DNA of 13,292 nucleotides from Acidobacteriota bacterium (GTDB lineage Bacteria > Acidobacteriota > Vicinamibacteria > Vicinamibacterales > CAVVIG01), in contig QHWF01000068.1 of NCBI GenBank assembly GCA_003222455.1, forward strand, positions 1 through 13,292, in the 5' to 3' direction. Positions 5,524 to 12,217 of the stretch are shown here, in pieces (positions within the stretch are counted from its first letter, which is position 1; the number at the start of each line of letters is the position of its first letter). The notes beneath the pieces are model-generated. The model was given only the letters and a program-made list of their open reading frames with translations. It did no database searches and was not told the origin of the DNA. Made by a program: the position numbers and the translations under genes.

Positions 5524-5993
5524 TACTTTTTACTCGTCTTACCCGCCGTCGACTTTCCCGGCGTCTCGCGGGTGGCCGCTTTCGACGGCCGGCTGCCGCG
5601 CGCGCGCATCGCTCGGCCCTCGCCGGTCGTCGAAACGGGCGCCACCTTCTCCGGACGCTCTGCCACACGCACCGTAAGATGCGCCGTCCGCTTGAGCACT
5701 CGAAAGGCGCGGCCCATCGGCGCCGGCCGCACCCGCTTGGCCGACGGTCCCTGGTTCGCATAGCACGCCGACACGAACAGCCGCTCGACGTCGCCGCTGA
5801 ACCCGGGCTTGTTCTGCGCGTTCGCGACCGCGGACCGCAGCACTTTGGCCACATCGGCGGCGATGCCCTTCCGCGTGAACTTCAACGTCGCCAGCGCCTG
5901 GTTTACGTCCTTGCCGCGAATCAGCGCGAGCACGAGGCCGGCTTTCTGGGCCGACGTGCGAACGTATCGTGCCGTGGCCACCGCCTCGATCAT
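5523..5993 (-). CDS. rplV: 50S ribosomal protein L22 with a long basic tail
   Basis: L22 lines the polypeptide exit tunnel with an extended beta-hairpin and binds all 23S rRNA domains. The core, residues 1-111, shows ARYVRTSAQKAGLVLALIRG, then VLRSAVANAQNKPGF and APMGRAFRVLKRTAHLTVRV. The common bacterial protein is about 110 residues. This product has 156, with a tail of about 45 residues rich in K, R, S, T, P and A. The ATG at 5993 is preferred: AGGAGG ends six bases before it, whereas for the overlapping GTG at 5996 the gap is only three. With this start the rpsS stop and rplV start share one base (TGATG), implying coupled translation. The tail is probably disordered; its function is unknown. 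Confidence 0.96.
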   Translation of the reverse strand: MIEAVATARYVRTSAQKAGLVLALIRGKDVNQALATLKFTRKGIAADVAKVLRSAVANAQNKPGFSGDVERLFVSACYANQGPSAKRVRPAPMGRAFRVLKRTAHLTVRVAERPEKVAPVSTTGEGRAMRARGSRPSKAATRETPGKSTAGKTSKK

Positions 5994-6367
5994 CACGCGC
6001 CTCCTGCGCCGGCCGGCTTCGCGCCGCCGCCACCTGTGCCGCCGCCAGCTGTGCCGCCGGCCGGGGGGGCGCCCGGACCCGGAGCGGCCGCGGCAGCCCT
6101 CTCAGACACCTTCGTGGTGTGCCCCTTGAACAGACGCGTCGGCGCGAACTCGCCGAGTTTGTGACCGACCATGTTCTCCGTGATGTACACCGGGATGAAT
6201 TTCTTCCCGTTGTGCACCGCCAGCGTGTGCCCCACCATCTCGGGCACGATGGTCGATCGACGCGACCACGTCTTGATGACCTTCTTGTCTGCTCCGCGAT
6301 TCATCACCTCCACCTTCTCCAGCAGGTGAGTGTCGATGAACGGGCCCTTCTTGAGTGAACGTCCCAT
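5993..6367 (-). CDS. rpsS: 30S ribosomal protein S19 with Ala/Pro/Gly tail
   Basis: S19 lies in the 30S head with S13 and contacts the A-site tRNA region. The core begins MGRSLKKGPFIDTHLLEKVE at the ATG 6367-6365 and shows TWSRRSTIVPEMVGHTLAVH, then NGKKFIPVYITENMVGHKLG and EFAPTRLFKGH, a complete S19. The usual protein ends near residue 92-95. Here about 34 further residues follow, almost only A, P, G, with a few T and K (GTAGGGTGGGGAKPAGAGGA at the end). The longer open frame upstream is rplB in another frame. The Shine-Dalgarno is weak: a CTTTCGG-family array runs up to the start codon. The stop overlaps the rplV start. The low-complexity tail could be real, strain-specific, or the result of repeat expansion. 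Confidence 0.96.
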   Translation of the reverse strand: MGRSLKKGPFIDTHLLEKVEVMNRGADKKVIKTWSRRSTIVPEMVGHTLAVHNGKKFIPVYITENMVGHKLGEFAPTRLFKGHTTKVSERAAAAAPGPGAPPAGGTAGGGTGGGGAKPAGAGGA

Positions 6368-6370
6368 AAT

Positions 6371-6430
6371 CAGCTTTCGGCTTTCGGCTCTCGGAGGCTT
6401 TCGGCTTTCGGCGCCAAGAGCCGAAAGCCC
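6371..6430. repeat. Mirrored CTTTCGG heptamer array between rplB and rpsS
   Basis: On the plus strand GCTTTCGGCTTTCGGCTCTC and AGGCTTTCGGCTTTCGGC runs (6373-6412) are followed by the complement AGAGCCGAAAGCC at 6417-6429. The perfect 13-base inverted repeat is 6379-6391 with 6417-6429. The array reaches within a few bases of the rpsS start codon, so it occupies the place of a normal ribosome binding site. A worn relative is at 1930-1978. Confidence 0.78.
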
Positions 6431-6447
6431 AGAGCCCGGGGCCGGAC

Positions 6448-7272
6448 CTATTTCTGTCTCCGTTGCACGATGAACTTGTCCGTTGCCTTGCGATTGCGTG
6501 TCTTGTACCCCTTGGTCGGCAGGCCCCACGGTGACACGGGATGACGGCCGCCCGACGTCTTGCCTTCGCCGCCGCCGAGCGGATGATCGACCGGGTTCAT
6601 CGCGACGCCGCGCACGTGCGGCCGCTTCCCGAGCCAGCGGCTGCGACCGGCCTTGCCAATCGAGACGTTTTCGTGATCCAGATTGCCGACCTGGCCGATC
6701 GTCGCGAAGCACTCCATGTTGATCTTGCGGATCTCGCCCGACGGCATCTTGACCGACGCGTAGGTGCCTTCCTTCGCCACGAGCTGCACCGTCGATCCGG
6801 CGCTGCGAGCGATTTGACCGCCTTTTCCCGGCTTCAGCTCCACGTTGTGCAGCTGCGTGCCGAGCGGAATGTTCTTGAGCGGCAGCGAGTTGCCCGGCAG
6901 GATATCGACGTTCTGACCGGAGACGATTGTGTCCCCGACCTTCAGGCCGTTCGGCTGCAGGATGTATCGCTTTTCGCCATCGGCGTACGTCAGCAGCGCA
7001 ATGCGCGCCGAGCGGTTCGGGTCGTACTCGATCGTCGACACCTTCGCCGGGATGTCGTACTTGTCCCGTTTGAAATCGATGATCCGATACATCCGCTTGT
7101 GCCCGCCACCCCGCCACCACGAGGTGAGCTCGCCCTGGTTGTTGCGGCCACCGGTGCGATGCAGCGGTTCGACCAGCGGCTTGTAGGGCTCCTGGGTCGT
7201 GATCTCGTCGAACACCTGAACGGTCTGGAACCGCTGGCCGGGTGACGTCGGGTTGTATTTGCGAATAGGCAT
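6448..7272 (-). CDS. rplB: 50S ribosomal protein L2
   Basis: L2 is needed for subunit association and peptidyl transferase activity. The product is 274 residues, the standard length. It starts MPIRKYNPTSPGQRFQTVQV. The central OB-like and SH3-like domains carry LHRTGGRNNQGELTSWWRGG, then LPGNSLPLKNIPLGTQLHNV and GGQIARSAGSTVQLVAKEG. The C-terminal signature is HVRGVAMNPVDHPLGGGEGK. Within it the Asp-His pair (D229-H230 counting Met), important for peptidyl transfer, is kept. The ATG at 7272-7270 has no clear Shine-Dalgarno, only TTGAG heptamers up to the start codon. It lies between rplW and rpsS as usual. The Leu in DHPLGGG, instead of the E. coli His, is a common variant. Confidence 0.99.
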   Translation of the reverse strand: MPIRKYNPTSPGQRFQTVQVFDEITTQEPYKPLVEPLHRTGGRNNQGELTSWWRGGGHKRMYRIIDFKRDKYDIPAKVSTIEYDPNRSARIALLTYADGEKRYILQPNGLKVGDTIVSGQNVDILPGNSLPLKNIPLGTQLHNVELKPGKGGQIARSAGSTVQLVAKEGTYASVKMPSGEIRKINMECFATIGQVGNLDHENVSIGKAGRSRWLGKRPHVRGVAMNPVDHPLGGGEGKTSGGRHPVSPWGLPTKGYKTRNRKATDKFIVQRRQK

Positions 7273-7273
7273 A

Positions 7274-7349
7274 ACTCAAGTCTCAAGGCTCAAGTCTCAA
7301 CTCTCAACGCTCAAGTCCTGAGACTTGAGACTTGACAGTTGAGAGTTGT
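7274..7349. repeat. Mirrored TTGAGAC heptamer array between rplW and rplB
   Basis: The entire 77-base spacer is repeat. 7274-7317 on the plus strand is built of CTCAAGT, CTCAAGG, CTCAACT and CTCAACG units. 7318-7349 is built of the complementary GAGACTT, GACAGTT, GAGAGTT units. Arms 7298-7317 and 7329-7348 are inverted copies with 18 of 20 matches and an 11-base loop. The family is shared with 1426-1511. The array touches both the rplW stop codon and the rplB start. Confidence 0.85.
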
Positions 7350-7640
7350 TCAGGCGCCTTCCAGGAACTCCGGCATCTTCTCACCCGGGCGCAGCCGCAC
7401 GTACGCCTTCTTCCAGTCGGAGCGGCGGCCTGCGAACCGGCCCTGCCGCTTCACCTTCCCGTGCGCGATGCTCGTCCGGACGCTCTCGACTTTCGACCCG
7501 AGCAGGCGCTGGATGGCCCGCTTGATCTCGGTCTTGTTCGCGCGCGTCGCCACGTGAAACACAATCGTCCGGCCGTCCTCGCGCAGGATGGACGTCTTCT
7601 CGGTGATCAGCGGCCGGCGGATGACATCGGTGAGATTCAT
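7350..7640 (-). CDS. rplW: 50S ribosomal protein L23
   Basis: L23 lies at the tunnel exit and is the main docking site of trigger factor, SRP and the translocon. The product is 96 residues, the usual length. The N-terminal MNLTDVIRRPLITEKTSIL is the family start, with the RPLITEK motif. The signature segment KTEIKRAIQRLLGSKVESVR and the extended loop GKVKRQGRFAGRRSDWKKAY follow. The ATG at 7640-7638 has only a weak GAGCGAA upstream. It follows rplD with 67 bases between. The stop codon is followed at once by a heptamer repeat array. Nothing is missing from the protein. Confidence 0.98.
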   Translation of the reverse strand: MNLTDVIRRPLITEKTSILREDGRTIVFHVATRANKTEIKRAIQRLLGSKVESVRTSIAHGKVKRQGRFAGRRSDWKKAYVRLRPGEKMPEFLEGA

Positions 7641-7669
7641 AATCGTTTCGCTCGACGACTGAAGGCTTC

Positions 7670-7699
7670 GCGTTCCAGTTCCTTGAGCGCAACTGGCGC
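7670..7699 (-). other. Small inverted repeat in the rplD-rplW spacer
   Basis: CCAGTT (7675-7680) and AACTGG (7691-7696) form a six-base stem around a ten-base loop. GCG at 7670-7672 and CGC at 7697-7699 can extend it with a two-base bulge. This is the only long spacer of the S10 part without short-period repeats. In another reading frame the spacer continues open from the end of rplD and ends with an ATGA overlap at the rplW start. Confidence 0.35.
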
Positions 7700-7707
7700 G
7701 GGACGCT

Positions 7708-8280
7708 TCAGGCCAGCGCCTCCTGCAGCTTCTCGAGGGCGCCCTTCGTGACGACCACCCGGCGGGCGTCGATGATCGCGCGCGCGCTGACGCGCGCGCT
7801 CGGCACGAGCGACACGCCGGGGATATTGCGGATGGACCGCAGCAGCTTGTCGGTCAGCAGTTCGGCCGCCGTCTTCGTTTTCACCTCGCTCGCCCCGAGC
7901 GCGTCGACGACGAGCAACTCGCCGTGCTGAATCTTCTGCGCGAGCGCCGCCCGCAAGGCGCCGCGCTCGACCTTCCTCGGCAGGCTGTAGTCGTAGCTCC
8001 GCGGCTGCGGGCCGAAGACCGTGCCGCCTTTGCGCCACAGCGGGGTTCTGATTTCGCCGACGCGTGCGCGGCCGGTGCCTTTCTGCCGCCACGGTTTCCG
8101 CCCACTGCCGCTCACGTTCGCGCGATTTTTCGTCTGATGCGTCCCGCGGCGCTCCGCCGCGTTTGCGCGGACGACCGACTCCCACATCACGTGTTCGTTC
8201 ACGCGCCCGCCGAACAGGTCGTCGCTGACGTCGACGCTGCCGACCTTTTCGTTCTCCTTGTTCACGACATCAAGTTGCAT
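7708..8280 (-). CDS. rplD: 50S ribosomal protein L4
   Basis: L4 extends a loop into the exit tunnel constriction. In E. coli it also represses its own operon by attenuation and translational control. The product is 190 residues, slightly shorter than the common 200-207. The globular N-terminus is followed by the tunnel loop at about residues 44-95, with RRGTHQTKNRANVSGSGRKP and the conserved WRQKGTGRARVGEIRTPLWR and GGTVFGPQPRSYDY. The C-terminus ends in ALEKLQEALA. The ATG at 8280 overlaps the rplC stop by one base (TAATG), implying coupled translation. The 67 bases after the stop stay open in the -1 frame and end with an ATGA overlap to rplW, discussed among the findings. Confidence 0.98.
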   Translation of the reverse strand: MQLDVVNKENEKVGSVDVSDDLFGGRVNEHVMWESVVRANAAERRGTHQTKNRANVSGSGRKPWRQKGTGRARVGEIRTPLWRKGGTVFGPQPRSYDYSLPRKVERGALRAALAQKIQHGELLVVDALGASEVKTKTAAELLTDKLLRSIRNIPGVSLVPSARVSARAIIDARRVVVTKGALEKLQEALA

Positions 8281-8963
8281 TACTTCTTGCCCTTCTTCGG
8301 TTTCTCGACCTGCGCCACCTTGAGCCGTTTGGCCGCCACCGCCTTGCGGATGACAACGTAGCTGCTGGGCGCGCCGGGCACACTGCCCTCGACAATCAGC
8401 AGATGGTTGTCGGGATCGATCCGCAGCACCTTCAGGTTGCGCGTGGTGACGCGGCCGCCGCCCATGCGGCCCGGGGCGCGCATGCCCTTGATGACGCGCG
8501 ACGGAAACGACGACGCGCCAATTGATCCCGGTGCGCGGTGAAACATCGATCCATGCGTCGCGGCGCCGCCGGCGAAATGATGCCGCTTGACGACACCCTG
8601 AAACCCCTTGCCGCGGCCGGTGCCAATCACGTCCACGCGCTCCCCGCCGGCGAACATCGACACCAGCACCTGATCGCCGGTTTTGGCCGCGCCGTCGCCG
8701 CCGGGCGCGACCCGCACCTCGCGCCGTACGCGCGTCGGCGGCACGTTCGCCTTCTTGAAGTGACCCACCGTCGGCTTGTTTGCCCTGGCCGGCGTCTCTT
8801 CGACGAAGCCGAGCTGCACCGCTTCATAGCCGTCGGTCTGGACCATTTTGGCCTGCACGACGACGCACGGGCCGGCCTTGATGACGGTGGCCGGATGGAC
8901 CGTGCCGTCCGGGTCGAACACCTGGGTCATGCCGACTTTTCTGCCGATGATTCCTGTCACCAT
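8280..8963 (-). CDS. rplC: 50S ribosomal protein L3
   Basis: L3 is an early assembly protein whose central extension reaches towards the peptidyl transferase centre. The product is 227 residues, a normal length. It starts MVTGIIGRKVGMTQVFDPDG, the family N-terminus. The signature GRGKGFQGVVKRHHFAGGAA is at about residues 116-135, followed by THGSMFHRAPGSIGASSFPS and GMRAPGRMGGGRVT. Residue 150 is Ala; E. coli has there the glutamine methylated by PrmB, so that modification cannot occur. Ala is frequent in other phyla. A GAGGG Shine-Dalgarno is present, but it lies in a small hairpin (8968-8982). rplD is coupled by a one-base overlap. The upstream spacer holds copy 2 of the dispersed element. 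Confidence 0.98.
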   Translation of the reverse strand: MVTGIIGRKVGMTQVFDPDGTVHPATVIKAGPCVVVQAKMVQTDGYEAVQLGFVEETPARANKPTVGHFKKANVPPTRVRREVRVAPGGDGAAKTGDQVLVSMFAGGERVDVIGTGRGKGFQGVVKRHHFAGGAATHGSMFHRAPGSIGASSFPSRVIKGMRAPGRMGGGRVTTRNLKVLRIDPDNHLLIVEGSVPGAPSSYVVIRKAVAAKRLKVAQVEKPKKGKK

Positions 8964-8967
8964 GTCA

Positions 8968-8982
8968 GCCCTCGGTCAGGGC
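8968..8982 (-). promoter_or_regulatory. rplC: Hairpin covering the rplC Shine-Dalgarno
   Basis: In the mRNA GCCCT, loop GACCG, AGGGC forms a five-pair stem. The GAGGG Shine-Dalgarno of rplC spans the loop edge and 3' arm, and the ATG follows four bases after the stem. This could lower initiation unless a translating ribosome or a protein opens it. It is at the edge of the long dispersed element, so the effect may be incidental. Confidence 0.4.
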
Positions 8983-9129
8983 AGGTGGGCCGGGTGGGGG
9001 GCTGGTGGGCCAGATGGGTTCGGCCTCGAAGGCCCGCCGCTACCTGCCCTACCCGCCTTACCTGCCCTACCCGCCTTACCTGCCCCACCCGCCCTACCTG
9101 CCCCACCCGCCCTACCTGCCCCACCCGCC

Positions 9130-9132
<3 letters not shown>
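8982..9132. repeat. Dispersed mirrored 9-base-repeat element, copy 2, with extended array
   Basis: 8982-9018 is a G-rich 9-base array on the plus strand. 9021-9034 is a central palindrome (GGCC, loop TCGAA, GGCC). 9040-9129 is ten 9-base units that alternate in an 18-base super-repeat. On the minus strand they read GGC GGG TRG then GGC AGG TAR. Bases 8982-9067 match copy 1 (3652-3734) almost exactly. The minus-strand transcript of 9091-9130 has G-runs separated by short loops, a canonical G-quadruplex pattern. The rpsJ stop codon TAG (9130-9132) is in register with the array, and seven more TAG or TAA triplets follow in the same frame. Confidence 0.88.
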
Positions 9133-9465
<333 letters not shown>

Positions 9466-9478
9466 AGCTGATCTCTGT

Positions 9479-9548
9479 ATTGCGGAATGCGAATGGCGGA
9501 ATGCGGATTGATTGGTTGATTGAAATCCGCAATCCGCAATCCGCAATG
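9479..9548. repeat. Mirrored ATTGCGG heptamer array between fusA and rpsJ
   Basis: The 84-base spacer that usually holds tuf in many bacteria consists of ATTGCGGAATGCG-type units (9479-9510), a short GATTGATTGGTTGATTG centre, and three perfect complementary units (AATCCGC, AATCCGC, AATCCGC then AATGG) at 9524-9548. The arms can pair over most of their length. The same family fills the rpsL-rpsG spacer and the rpsL leader. Confidence 0.8.
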
Positions 9549-9549
9549 G

Positions 9550-11655
9550 TTACTTGCCGTGCATCCTCGCGACGACTTCCTCGGCGACGTTCTGCGGCGC
9601 CGGCTCGTACCGATCGAAGTGCATGGAATACGTGGCGCGCCCCTGCGTGCGCGACCGCAGGTCGGTCGCGTACCCGAACATCTCCGAGAGCGGCACCCGC
9701 GCCGCAATAATCTGCGTGCCGCCGCGATCTTCCTGCGATTGGATCTGGCCGCGCCGGCTGGCGAGATTGCCCATGACGTCGCCCATGTAATCCTTCGGCA
9801 CCACCACTTCGACGCGCATGACCGGCTCGAGCAGCACCGGCTTGGCGCGCTTGGCGGCGTCCTGGAACGCCATCGACCCGGCAATCTTGAACGCCATTTC
9901 CGACGAGTCGACGTCGTGGTACGAGCCGTCGTACAGCTCGATCTTCACATCGTCCACCGGATAGCCGGCGAGGACGCCGCGCGTGAGCGCCTCCTTGATG
10001 CCTTCGTCGATCGGCTTGATGAATTCCTTCGGGATGCTGCCGCCAACGATTTTGTTCTCGAAGACGTAGCCGGTCCCCGGCTCGCCCGGGTACAGGTGGA
10101 TCTTCGCGTGGCCGTACTGTCCGCGGCCGCCCGTCTGCCGGATGTACCGGCCTTCGCCGTCGGCCTTGCGCGTGAGCGTTTCCTTGTAGGCGACTTGCGG
10201 TTTGCCGACCGAGGCCTCGACGTTGAACTCGCGCTTCAACCGATCGACGATGATCTCGAGGTGCAGCTCGCCCATGCCGGCGATGATCGTCTGGCCGGTC
10301 TGGACATCGGTCTGCACGCGGAAGGTCGGGTCTTCGGCCATGAGCTTCTGCAGGCCGATCCCGAGCTTCTCCTGATCCGCCTTGGTCTTCGGCTCGATCG
10401 CGAGCGAGATGACCGGCTTGGGAAAGTCCATCGACTCGAGGACAACGGCGTGCTTTTCGTCGCAGAGCGTGTCGCCGGTGGTGACGCTCCTCAAGCCGAC
10501 AGCGGCGGCGATATCGCCCGCGTAGACCTCTTTGATCTCTTCGCGCTTGTTGGCGTGCATCTTCAGCAGGCGGCCGATGCGCTCGGTGCGCTGCTTGGTC
10601 GCGTTGTAGACGCTCGCCCCGGAGGTGAGCACGCCGGAGTACACGCGGAAGAAGGCGAGCTGACCGACGAACGGATCGGTCATGATCTTGAAGGCGAGCG
10701 CGGCAAACGGCGCATTGTCGGCGGCGGGACGCTCGATGAGCGTTTCTTCCTTCCGCGTCGGGTCGAGGCCGGTGATCGGCGGCACGTCGAGCGGCGACGG
10801 CAGGAAGTCCACCACGGCGTCGAGCAGCGGCTGCACCCCTTTGTTCTTGAACGCGGATCCGCAGATGACCGGCACGAAGACCGGCTCCTTGGCCCGCACC
10901 GAGCTGTTGACGCGTTTGCGCAGCGCCGCCTTGATTTCTGCTTCGGTGATGGGTTCGCTGTGGAGGTACTTCTCGAGGATCTTGTCGTCGGCTTCGCTCA
11001 CCTTCTCGATGAGCTGCTCGCGATAATGCTTCGCCTCCTCGAGCATGTGGGCGGGAATCTCACCGACCACGTAATCGGCGCCCATCGTTTCATCTTTGTA
11101 CGTGATCGACTTCATCTTGATGAGATCGACGACGCCGATGAACTTGTCTTCCGCACCGATCGGCAGCTGAATCGCGACCGGGTTGCCCTGCAGCTTCGAG
11201 ATGATCTCGCTGAACGTGCGCTTGAAGTCCGCGCCGATGCGATCCATCTTGTTGACGAAGCAGATCCGCGGGACGCGATACTTGTCGGCCTGGCGCCAGA
11301 CCGTTTCCGACTGCGGCTCGACGCCGGCGACCGAGTCGAACACGGCCACGGCGCCATCGAGCACGCGCAGCGATCGCTCGACTTCCGCCGTGAAATCGAC
11401 GTGGCCCGGTGTGTCGATGATATTGATGCGATGCTCGCGCCAGAAGCAGGTGGTGGCGGCCGACGTGATGGTGATGCCCCGTTCCTGTTCCTGCTCCATC
11501 CAGTCCATCACGGCGGTGCCCTCGTGGACTTCGCCGATCTTGTACGTAATCCCGGTGTAGAAGAGGATCCGTTCCGTGGTGGTGGTTTTGCCGGCATCGA
11601 TGTGGGCCATGATGCCGATGTTCCGCGTCTTCGCTAGCGATACTTGCCTGGGCAT
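9550..11655 (-). CDS. fusA: Translation elongation factor G
   Basis: EF-G is the GTPase that drives tRNA-mRNA translocation and, with RRF, ribosome recycling. The product is 701 residues, the normal length. The GTP-binding motifs are intact: P-loop AHIDAGKTT at residues 17-25, switch I RGITITSAAT at 59-68, DTPGH at 81-85, NKMD at 135-138 and GSAFK at 266-270. Domains II to V follow, with YSGVLTSGASVYNA in domain II, GMGELHLEIIVDRLKREFNV in domain III, GRGQYGHAKI in domain IV and MRVEVVVPKDYMGDVMGNLA in domain V. The ATG at 11655 has a weak GAAGAG-type site upstream. Location between rpsG and rpsJ supports the housekeeping copy rather than a paralogue. Confidence 0.99.
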   Translation of the reverse strand: MPRQVSLAKTRNIGIMAHIDAGKTTTTERILFYTGITYKIGEVHEGTAVMDWMEQEQERGITITSAATTCFWREHRINIIDTPGHVDFTAEVERSLRVLDGAVAVFDSVAGVEPQSETVWRQADKYRVPRICFVNKMDRIGADFKRTFSEIISKLQGNPVAIQLPIGAEDKFIGVVDLIKMKSITYKDETMGADYVVGEIPAHMLEEAKHYREQLIEKVSEADDKILEKYLHSEPITEAEIKAALRKRVNSSVRAKEPVFVPVICGSAFKNKGVQPLLDAVVDFLPSPLDVPPITGLDPTRKEETLIERPAADNAPFAALAFKIMTDPFVGQLAFFRVYSGVLTSGASVYNATKQRTERIGRLLKMHANKREEIKEVYAGDIAAAVGLRSVTTGDTLCDEKHAVVLESMDFPKPVISLAIEPKTKADQEKLGIGLQKLMAEDPTFRVQTDVQTGQTIIAGMGELHLEIIVDRLKREFNVEASVGKPQVAYKETLTRKADGEGRYIRQTGGRGQYGHAKIHLYPGEPGTGYVFENKIVGGSIPKEFIKPIDEGIKEALTRGVLAGYPVDDVKIELYDGSYHDVDSSEMAFKIAGSMAFQDAAKRAKPVLLEPVMRVEVVVPKDYMGDVMGNLASRRGQIQSQEDRGGTQIIAARVPLSEMFGYATDLRSRTQGRATYSMHFDRYEPAPQNVAEEVVARMHGK

Positions 11656-11663
11656 GATCTTGG

Positions 11664-11727
11664 ACTCTTCAGCTCTCAGCGTTCGGCTCTCGGCTTTCAG
11701 CCTGATAGCTGATAGCTGATACCTGCT
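11664..11727. repeat. Mixed heptamer repeat between rpsG and fusA
   Basis: The 73-base spacer holds three GATAGCT-type units in tandem (11704-11724). Next to them is a stretch of CTCTCAG, GTTCGG, CTCTCGG and CTTTCAG units (11671-11700) that resembles the CTTTCGG family. No clear mirrored arm was seen here. It runs into the TAG stop codon of rpsG at 11729-11731. Confidence 0.6.
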
Positions 11728-11728
11728 C

Positions 11729-12202
11729 CTACCATCGATAATGGGCGAACGCCTTGTTCGCTTCCGCCATCCGGTGGGTGTCTTCGCGCTTCTTCACGGC
11801 GCCGCCGCGGAGATTCGAGGCGTCGAGAAACTCGTTCGCCAGCTTCTCCTGCATCGTCTTGCCGTCGCCGCGCGAACGCGCGTAGCCGACAAGCCACCGG
11901 ATGCTGAGCGACAGCCGGCGGTTCGGGTTCACTTCGACCGGCACCTGATAGTTCGACCCGCCGACGCGCCGCGATTTGACTTCGAGGCTCGGCTTGACGT
12001 TGTCGATCGCCTTCTTGAAGACTTTCAGCGGATCGTCGCTGGTCTTCTCCTTGATGATGTCGAAGCTCTGGTAGATGATCCGCTCGGCGGTGCTCCGCTT
12101 CCCGTCGCTCATCACGCAGCTGATGAACTTGCTCACCAGCGCGCTCTGATAGAGCGGATCCGCCTGGATGTCGCGCTTCGGGATTTCTCTTCGTCTTGGC
12201 AC
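11729..12202 (-). CDS. rpsG: 30S ribosomal protein S7
   Basis: S7 nucleates assembly of the 30S head and lies at the E site. In E. coli it also represses the str operon by binding the rpsL-rpsG junction. The product is 157 residues, a normal length. It starts with GTG (12202-12200), read as MPRRREIPKRDIQADPLYQS. The family signature is DGKRSTAERIIYQSFDIIKE with the helices VFKKAIDNVKPSLEVKSRRV and GGSNYQVPVEV, then RWLVGYARSRGDGKTMQEKL. The C-terminus KREDTHRMAEANKAFAHYRW is complete. GAGG lies about nine bases upstream of the GTG. A nine-pair hairpin lies just upstream in the spacer, where an S7 control site would be expected. Confidence 0.99.
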   Translation of the reverse strand: MPRRREIPKRDIQADPLYQSALVSKFISCVMSDGKRSTAERIIYQSFDIIKEKTSDDPLKVFKKAIDNVKPSLEVKSRRVGGSNYQVPVEVNPNRRLSLSIRWLVGYARSRGDGKTMQEKLANEFLDASNLRGGAVKKREDTHRMAEANKAFAHYRW

Positions 12203-12217
12203 TTCAGTGATCCTCGT

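Noticed and set aside
4381..5763. 460-codon plus-strand open frame opposite rplP, rpsC and rplV
   Set aside because: Antisense shadow; its composition follows the codon structure of the minus-strand genes.
6367..7279. Long minus-strand frame extending rpsS upstream through rplB
   Set aside because: The S19 family start is at MGRSLKKGPF (6367). The upstream part is rplB read out of frame.
8420..8560. Missing methylatable glutamine in L3 as an anomaly
   Set aside because: Ala at this position is common outside the Proteobacteria, so it is ordinary variation.
9040..9129. Possible CRISPR or other spacer-repeat array
   Set aside because: Units are nine bases and contiguous with no unique spacers, so it is a simple tandem array.
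9466..9546. Upstream extension of rpsJ by 27 codons
   Set aside because: It reads through the ATTGCGG array. The S10 homology begins after the ATG at 9465.
9520..11637. 705-codon open frame on the plus strand opposite fusA
   Set aside because: It is the antisense shadow of a clear EF-G gene in GC-rich DNA. Its product is Arg/Asp/Leu-rich without recognisable domains.
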